Below, in pieces: positions 6,800 to 11,388 of a stretch of 11,388 nt of DNA. Source of the stretch: Hyphomicrobiales bacterium (lineage in GTDB: Bacteria; Pseudomonadota; Alphaproteobacteria; Rhizobiales; HXMU1428-3); the NCBI GenBank assembly GCA_021775385.1, contig JAJFHW010000259.1:1-11388 (forward strand), in the 5' to 3' direction. The notes beneath the pieces were generated by a model. That model was not told the origin of the DNA and did no database searches. It saw only the letters and a list, made by a program, of their open reading frames with translations. The position numbers and the translations under genes were made by a program. Positions within the stretch are counted from its first letter, which is position 1. Each line of letters begins with the position of its first letter.

Positions 6800-7792
6800 C
6801 TAGCCCCAGAGTGTTCTGTCTGGTGGAGTTAAAATTCCATTATGTTCTTTAAGGCCGTTGTCTCTGTCATTTAATAATAAAAGGGGGCCATCAAGATCGA
6901 CCCAATCAGCGCCTTTGGTGAGTACGAAAGCAGGGGCCATAGCGAGAGATGTGCCAACCATGCACCCAACCATAATTTTTAAATTGGCGTTGCGGGCAGC
7001 CATAAGGGTGGCAAGACCATGCGTTAGGCCGCCGGTTTTATCTGTTTTGATATTTATGGCCTGATATTTTTTAGCAACATCTTCAATGTCATTTATGGTG
7101 TGGAAGCTTTCATCTGCGCACAAGGGGACAGGTGATGTGATGTTGTAGAGAATATTATCAAGATTGGTTGGTAAGGGTTGTTCGACAAGCTCGATTTTGC
7201 ATTCATAGGCGATATCTAGAAGAGGGAAGAGGGTTTGGGCTGTCCAGCCTTCATTGGCATCGACAACAAGGCGATGTTGTGGGAGAGCTTTTCTCACGGC
7301 ACGCATAGTGGCTGCATCTTTTTCATATCCACCGCCTAATTTTAATTTAAGGAGTGGATGGTATTGGGCCTTCAAAGCGTTCTCAGCCATTTTTTCCGGA
7401 GCGTCGAGAGAAATTGTGAAGCAGGATAGGACTGGTGTTAGCTCACCCATATTCAACATGACTGATGGTGGTTGATTGTAATATTTTGATTCAAGGTCCC
7501 AAAGAGCGGCGTCAATTGCGTTTCTAGCGGCTCCAGCTGGCATGGCATTTAACAATTGCATGCGGGTGATGCCTTCTTCGACGAGTTTGCTGACATCCTT
7601 GATTTGTTTCATAACGGATTTGCAGGTTTCTCCATACCGTCCATAAGGAACGGCTTCGCCGCAGCCCTTTAAATCACCTTGTGAAATTTCGACATAAATA
7701 ACTTCCGCATGAAGTTTTGCCCCGCGATAGATGCGAAAACTCCCATTAATTGGCCATTTTTGACGGGTAACCGTTAGATTGCAACGCGGCAT
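6800..7792 (-). CDS. dgcA: Dipeptide epimerase / N-acetyl-D-Glu racemase (enolase superfamily, DgcA-like)
   Basis: A 330-residue enolase-superfamily enzyme of the muconate-lactonizing subgroup. Expected residues are all present: K149-x-K151 (KLKLGG) and K249 (INIK) as the two acid/base lysines, and D178 (VVDANEGW), E204 (VEQPL) and D227 (ADES) as the magnesium ligands. The C-terminal segments MVGCMVGTSLAMAPA and the DLD motif (299-301, VDLDGPLLL) match L-Ala-D/L-Glu epimerases, where D-x-D holds the substrate's amino group. The N-terminal pattern (IYRGAK...GCGEAVPYGRYGET) fits the alphaproteobacterial group now called DgcA, which racemises N-acetyl-D-Glu in D-glutamate catabolism. The usual partner DgcN (DUF1611 family) is not in the window, so murein-peptide epimerisation remains an alternative. 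A weak GGTAGA lies upstream of the ATG. Confidence 0.85.
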   Translation of the reverse strand: MPRCNLTVTRQKWPINGSFRIYRGAKLHAEVIYVEISQGDLKGCGEAVPYGRYGETCKSVMKQIKDVSKLVEEGITRMQLLNAMPAGAARNAIDAALWDLESKYYNQPPSVMLNMGELTPVLSCFTISLDAPEKMAENALKAQYHPLLKLKLGGGYEKDAATMRAVRKALPQHRLVVDANEGWTAQTLFPLLDIAYECKIELVEQPLPTNLDNILYNITSPVPLCADESFHTINDIEDVAKKYQAINIKTDKTGGLTHGLATLMAARNANLKIMVGCMVGTSLAMAPAFVLTKGADWVDLDGPLLLLNDRDNGLKEHNGILTPPDRTLWG

Positions 7793-8115
7793 TATTTTGA
7801 TCTACCGTTTTATTGATTATTTAGTTACGGGCTGAAATGATATTTTACAACTCTTAGCTGTATTTTTCATTATCATCTAGATTAGAGTTAATTTATGATT
7901 ATTGAGTAAAGGATAAACCGTCACTTTCTTGTCTTCTGACTAACTAAAGTGATATCCCTGAATTTAATGCAAGTAATGTGCAAATTTTATGGTCACGTTT
8001 ATTCATTTGTTATTTTTATGATTTTTATTTTATCTATAAGTTTCTTTTTAAAATAATGAAATTTTTTGATTAAATGAACGTGTGAATTTTGCTCTAAATA
8101 TTGGAAGTTTTGTTT
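7793..8115. other. Intergenic region between divergent dgcA and mlaE
   Basis: About 320 bp of AT-rich sequence without a plausible gene. It must hold the promoters of both dgcA (leftward) and mlaE (rightward), but I found no pair of hexamers with good spacing. A TCACTTT (7921-7927) / AAAGTGA (7946-7952) inverted repeat with an 18-base loop is present and may be chance. Confidence 0.6.
8103..8107 (+). promoter_or_regulatory. Ribosome binding site deciding the mlaE start
   Basis: GGAAG lies 8 bases before the ATG at 8116. A longer frame beginning with TTG at 8101 would swallow this site, so the shorter start is preferred. Confidence 0.65.
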
Positions 8116-9324
8116 ATGGCGTCTTATGACCAAACTGAAGATCAGCAAACAGGGTATTCGCTCTTTGGTTCAAAGGGGGGAGTATCCTCTCGTCCAGCAC
8201 TTGAATGGAGTGAAGGCGGTGATGGGTATTTTTTGCGTATCTTTGGTGATTGGCAAGTTCGTCATGTGCGCCGCATTGCAAATGAGATAAAGAAACTAAA
8301 ATGCGGCACTGCTGACGTAGGGCCTAAAGATCTTACTGTTGATATGGCTGGCCTTTCCGGTTTGGATACAGCTGGGGCTATGCTTATTCTAGATATGAAT
8401 GAACTTTTGAAGTCCAAAGGTTTTGCCCCTAAGATTGTTAATGCTCGTGAAGCGGATCAGATTTTATTTGATCTTATTTCTCGCCATCCTCGCGAGAGGC
8501 ATGATGTTGAAGTTAAAAGCAGCATGCTCCTCAATCTCGTGCGTGATCTAGGTGAAACTGTTCTCTCTATCGGGCGAGATATTATTGAGATAACTGCAAT
8601 GATTGGGCAGGTCACTCTTTCTCTTCTTGGTTTGGTGATCAGGCCTTGGCGCCTTCGTTTTACTTCGTTGGTGCATCATTTAGAACATGCTGGATTAAAG
8701 GCTGTTTCTATTATTTCACTGATTTGTTTTTTAATTGGTGCGGTGATCATGCAGCAAAGTGTTGAGCAATTGCGTGCTTATTCAGCTGAGTATTTTTCAA
8801 TTGATATGCTTGGGATTTTGGCGCTTCGAGAAGTTGGAGTTTTGCTGACTTCTATTATGATCGCGGGACGTTCGGGCGCTGCGTTTACTGCTGAAATTGG
8901 TTCAATGAAAATGCGCGAGGAAGTTGATGCCATGCGGGCGCTGGGTATTGACCCGGTTGAGACGTTGATTGTGCCTCGTGTGTTAGCACTTGTGATCGCG
9001 CTGCCGCTTTTGACTTTTATCGGGAATATTATGTGTTTGGCTGGCGGCGCTTTTATTGCCTATCAGGTTATGAATATCGATTTACAATCTTTTATAGAGC
9101 GGCTGAATGATGGTGTCGACATTCGCCATTTCTATGTTGGTTTGATTAAAACTCCTTTTGTTGCCTTAATTATAGGCATTGTTGGAACATTAGAGGGCAT
9201 GCGAGTGCAAGGAAGTGCTGAGTCATTAGGCACACATGTGCGGGCTTCTGTGGTGAAATCGATTTTCCTTGTAATTATATTGGATGCAGCGTTTGCGATG
9301 GCGCTGACAGCGATGGGAATTTAA
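8116..9324 (+). CDS. mlaE: MlaE-type ABC transporter permease with N-terminal STAS domain
   Basis: A 402-residue permease of the Mla phospholipid-transport complex in the inner membrane. Residues about 28-125 form a STAS domain (DLTVDMAGLSGLDTAG, 72-87; D84-T85 sit where STAS proteins have their conserved acidic/hydroxyl pair). The MlaE domain follows from about 185: hydrophobic spans, the LREVGVLLTSIMIAGRSG segment (237-254) and the cytoplasmic coupling motif EIGSMKMREEVDAMRALGIDP (260-280), which docks on the ATPase. In Escherichia coli the STAS role is a separate protein, MlaB; here it is fused, a layout known from alphaproteobacteria. mlaF starts two bases after the stop codon. The start is fixed by GGAAG. 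Confidence 0.92.
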   Translation: MASYDQTEDQQTGYSLFGSKGGVSSRPALEWSEGGDGYFLRIFGDWQVRHVRRIANEIKKLKCGTADVGPKDLTVDMAGLSGLDTAGAMLILDMNELLKSKGFAPKIVNAREADQILFDLISRHPRERHDVEVKSSMLLNLVRDLGETVLSIGRDIIEITAMIGQVTLSLLGLVIRPWRLRFTSLVHHLEHAGLKAVSIISLICFLIGAVIMQQSVEQLRAYSAEYFSIDMLGILALREVGVLLTSIMIAGRSGAAFTAEIGSMKMREEVDAMRALGIDPVETLIVPRVLALVIALPLLTFIGNIMCLAGGAFIAYQVMNIDLQSFIERLNDGVDIRHFYVGLIKTPFVALIIGIVGTLEGMRVQGSAESLGTHVRASVVKSIFLVIILDAAFAMALTAMGI

Positions 9325-9325
9325 T

Positions 9326-10126
9326 ATGGTTGCTCTAGAAACACCACGTTTAAACCCAATTATTGAAGTGCGACATCTGCATAAGCAATTTGGCGCTCAA
9401 GTTGTTTTTGAAGATCTGAACCTTGATGTATATGAGGGGGAAGTTCTTGGTATCGTTGGGCAATCTGGTGGTGGTAAATCAGTTTTGCTTCGCTGTTTAA
9501 ATGGTTTAGAGCGCTACTCCGCGGGCAAGATTAGTTTTTTTGGTCAAGACACGGCACAAATGAGTGGTAAGGATTTGCGCCATGTTGAAGCGCGTTCAGG
9601 ATTACTATTCCAGGATGGAGCTTTGTTCTCCGCTCTTACTGTTTTACAAAATATTCAAGTGCCGATGCGTGAGCATATCTCTTTGCCTAAAAATATTATG
9701 GATGAGCTTGCTTACTTGAAATTGGCGCTAGTGGGCTTGCCAGCGAATGCTGCTCATAAATATCCGTCTGAACTTTCTGGAGGGATGCGCAAACGGGCTG
9801 GGCTAGCTCGCGCTTTGGCTTTGGATCCTAAGATTGTGTTTCTTGATGAGCCGACAGCTGGGCTTGATCCTATTGGTGCGAATGAATTTGATATGCTTAT
9901 TCGTGATCTGCAACGCACTTTGGGCTTGACCGTATTTATGGTAACACATGACTTGGATAGTATTTTTGCTATATGTGATCGAGTGGCTGTTTTGGCAGAC
10001 AAACGGATTGTGCGAAACGGCACGCCAAGTGAGTTGACTAAGGATCCTGGGCATCCATGGATTAAGTCTTACTTTTGTGGTGAACGCGGGCACAGGGCGC
10101 AGGGGACAGCGCAGACTACCTCGTAA
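9326..10126 (+). CDS. mlaF: MlaF-type ABC transporter ATPase
   Basis: A 266-residue nucleotide-binding subunit that powers lipid movement through MlaE. All ABC motifs are intact: Walker A GQSGGGKS (45-52), Q-loop Q96 in LLFQDGALFSALTV, signature LSGGMRKRAGLARALA (150-165), Walker B VFLDEP (171-176) with E175 as catalytic base, and H208 in the switch loop. The LFQDGALF stretch after the Q-loop and the LSGGM-x-KR signature are typical of MlaF and its relatives. It is separated from mlaE by one base (stop at 9322-9324, ATG at 9326), with a GGGA ribosome binding site inside the end of mlaE, so the two are translationally linked. Confidence 0.93.
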   Translation: MVALETPRLNPIIEVRHLHKQFGAQVVFEDLNLDVYEGEVLGIVGQSGGGKSVLLRCLNGLERYSAGKISFFGQDTAQMSGKDLRHVEARSGLLFQDGALFSALTVLQNIQVPMREHISLPKNIMDELAYLKLALVGLPANAAHKYPSELSGGMRKRAGLARALALDPKIVFLDEPTAGLDPIGANEFDMLIRDLQRTLGLTVFMVTHDLDSIFAICDRVAVLADKRIVRNGTPSELTKDPGHPWIKSYFCGERGHRAQGTAQTTS

Positions 10127-10212
10127 GGGAATTGTTCTACAGACAGAGATAGAACCGCTAAAATAGACTTTTACGATTTACATGACTTTGAATTGTCATA
10201 TTTTTAGGGTCG

Positions 10213-10238
10213 GACTGTTTTACGTTAGACTGTATTAC
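10213..10238. repeat. Direct repeat with 15-bp period in the mlaF-mlaD gap
   Basis: GACTGTTTTAC (10213-10223) and GACTGTATTAC (10228-10238) agree at 10 of 11 bases. They stand 37 bp upstream of the mlaD ATG. They may be a regulator's half-sites; nothing known matches them. Confidence 0.45.
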
Positions 10239-10239
10239 A

Positions 10240-10254
10240 AAGCTATCATAGCTT
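10240..10254. promoter_or_regulatory. 15-base dyad just before the mlaD ribosome binding site
   Basis: AAGCTAT-C-ATAGCTT has 7-bp perfect arms around a single central base. It ends 6 bases before the GAAGGA ribosome binding site (10261-10266) of mlaD. It could be an operator. As RNA it would form at most a 6-bp stem on a 3-base loop, which may affect mlaD translation. Confidence 0.35.
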
Positions 10255-10274
10255 GAACTTGAAGGATTGAGAGA

Positions 10275-11225
10275 ATGGAAACGCGCGCAAATCATTTATT
10301 GATCGGTGGTTTTGTTATTGCCCTGGTGATTGCTGTGATCAACTTCACTTTCTGGATGCAGAAGGGCGGTGTTGAAAATCAAACGCGTGATTATTCCATC
10401 TACTTTAATGGGGCAGTAACAGGACTTAGCCGTGCAAGTCAGGTGTTATTTAACGGTATTCGTATAGGCCGGGTTCACTCAATTGAGATTGATAAGATGG
10501 ATGCGCGCCGTGTTTTGGTGATTGTTCGCTTACAAAAAGGCATTCCTATTCGTAAAAATTCTCAAGCTCAGCTGGTTTCTCAAGCGCTTACAGGGGTAGC
10601 CGCTGTGCAGATTACCCCAGGTACGGCTGATGAACCTTTATTAATGACACTTGCTAAAAAAGGCGACCGACCTCAAATCACTGCATCTCCTGTTGTTTCA
10701 GGCTCGCTAACAGATGCAGTGCCTGAGATTATGGGGAATGCTAACCTACTATTAAAACGTCTGAATACTATGATTGCTGATAATGAAGCTTCAATTAGAG
10801 CAACAGTTAAGAATGTTGAACTATTTTCAGAGACTTTAGCAACTAATAGGGAAGACGTTGCTACAATTATCTCTGATGTGAAGGCATTATCTAGTTCCTT
10901 AAAAGCCACAGCTCAAAAAATTGATAAGACTGTGGATCAAGTTTCGGGCTTTTTTGGTGGTGAGGGTTCTTCTGTTTTGGATGATGCTAAAGCGGCTGCC
11001 CAATCTATAAAATCGATGGCTGAAAATTTGGAAAAATCTCTGGGAAATGGCCCTCAGGAGGTTATGACCGCAGCAAAGCGCAGTTTGAGAGAGTTTGAGC
11101 TATTTGCGCGTGATGGACGAAAAGCGGCGCAAAGTCTCGATCGGGTGCTTGAAAAGATGGATAGTAACCCTCAAAGCTTTATATTTGGTGGAGGCAATGT
11201 GCCGAAATACAATCCTAGCAATTAG
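10275..11225 (+). CDS. mlaD: MlaD-type MCE-domain protein
   Basis: A 316-residue substrate-binding subunit of the Mla transporter. One N-terminal membrane anchor (about residues 8-28, LLIGGFVIALVIAVINFTFW) puts the rest in the periplasm. The MCE domain spans about 38-117 and includes the conserved VTGLSRASQVLFNGIRIGRV (48-67) and LVSQALTGVAAVQITPG (100-116). A long helical region follows (about 145-295), as in other alphaproteobacterial MlaD proteins, where it may extend toward the outer membrane or help hexamer formation. GAAGGA lies 8 bases before the ATG. It follows mlaF on the same strand after an unusually large 148-bp gap, so it may have its own promoter or control. No auxiliary lipoprotein gene is seen directly after it. 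Confidence 0.92.
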   Translation: METRANHLLIGGFVIALVIAVINFTFWMQKGGVENQTRDYSIYFNGAVTGLSRASQVLFNGIRIGRVHSIEIDKMDARRVLVIVRLQKGIPIRKNSQAQLVSQALTGVAAVQITPGTADEPLLMTLAKKGDRPQITASPVVSGSLTDAVPEIMGNANLLLKRLNTMIADNEASIRATVKNVELFSETLATNREDVATIISDVKALSSSLKATAQKIDKTVDQVSGFFGGEGSSVLDDAKAAAQSIKSMAENLEKSLGNGPQEVMTAAKRSLREFELFARDGRKAAQSLDRVLEKMDSNPQSFIFGGGNVPKYNPSN

Positions 11226-11270
11226 TACGTAAATCCATTATGTTTGGGTTGTTTTTATATAAAAAATTAA

Positions 11271-11306
11271 CCGTCACTCTTTAGATTCAATGAGTGATGG
11301 CTGTTT
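11271..11306 (+). terminator. Possible intrinsic terminator after mlaD
   Basis: CCGTCACTC (11271-11279) pairs with GAGTGATGG (11292-11300) over 9 bp with one G-U pair and a 12-base loop, then CTGTTTT follows. The T run is short, so efficiency is uncertain. It lies 45 bp after the stop codon, suggesting that the mla operon ends here. Confidence 0.45.
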
Positions 11307-11388
11307 TAAGTAATTTAGTACGGTCAGATATGGGGGCCGAAGTATTTGTATGTGTGGTAATCGATTACAAAAACTTATAAAAGCATTC

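Noticed and set aside
9754..10909. Minus-strand open frames opposite mlaF and mlaD.
   Set aside because: They are shadows of genes with intact family motifs and show no domain of their own.
7916..11278. The 10-mer AACCGTCACT occurs both before mlaE (7916-7925) and after mlaD (11269-11278), as if flanking the operon.
   Set aside because: Many 10-mers are expected to occur twice by chance in a window this long, and the match does not extend.
11350..11388. A possible gene start (MCGNRLQKLIKAF) running off the window end.
   Set aside because: Only 13 codons are visible, the ribosome binding site is poor, and nothing identifies the product; sequence beyond the window is needed.

Overview
The window looks like a chromosomal segment of an AT-rich alphaproteobacterium, probably marine or aquatic. 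The evidence is the protein families and their pairing: an alphaproteobacterial-type PlcP metallophosphoesterase followed directly by a GT4 glycosyltransferase, a CheZ-family protein with a long acidic tail, a DgcA-type epimerase, and an MlaE permease with an N-terminal STAS domain. The order cannot be fixed from the sequence alone. There are no rRNA or tRNA genes, insertion sequences, phage genes or CRISPR arrays.

Layout. (1) 1-924: 3' part of an OmpP1/FadL-type outer-membrane transporter, closed by a strong intrinsic terminator (954-990). (2) 1186-3566: a probable phosphate-starvation operon. A Pho-box-like element (1186-1203) precedes plcP (phospholipase C-type metallophosphoesterase), agt (GT4 glycosyltransferase, start codon directly after the plcP stop) and a small two-helix membrane protein. 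(3) 3595-5415, minus strand: a 606-residue CheZ-family protein with the D-x-x-x-Q phosphatase signature and an extremely acidic C-terminal tail. (4) 5539-6744: an MFS transporter of the phenylpropionate-permease type, divergent from the CheZ-like gene. It converges on (5) 6800-7792, minus strand, an enolase-superfamily dipeptide epimerase / N-acyl-D-Glu racemase (DgcA type). (6) 8116-11225: mlaE-mlaF-mlaD, the inner-membrane core of an Mla phospholipid-transport system, with a structured 148-bp gap between mlaF and mlaD and a possible terminator after mlaD.

How they work together. The plcP-agt pair matches the known lipid-remodelling route: under low phosphate PlcP removes phosphorylated headgroups from phospholipids to give diacylglycerol, and Agt glycosylates it to phosphorus-free glycolipids. 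The Pho-box-like site supports PhoB control. With mlaEFD and the FadL-type protein, much of the window concerns envelope lipids, although these are separate transcription units. The most novel items are the small membrane protein at the end of the plcP-agt operon and the CheZ-like protein, which has two candidate CheY-docking peptides and a roughly 350-residue tail with a single basic (K/R) residue.
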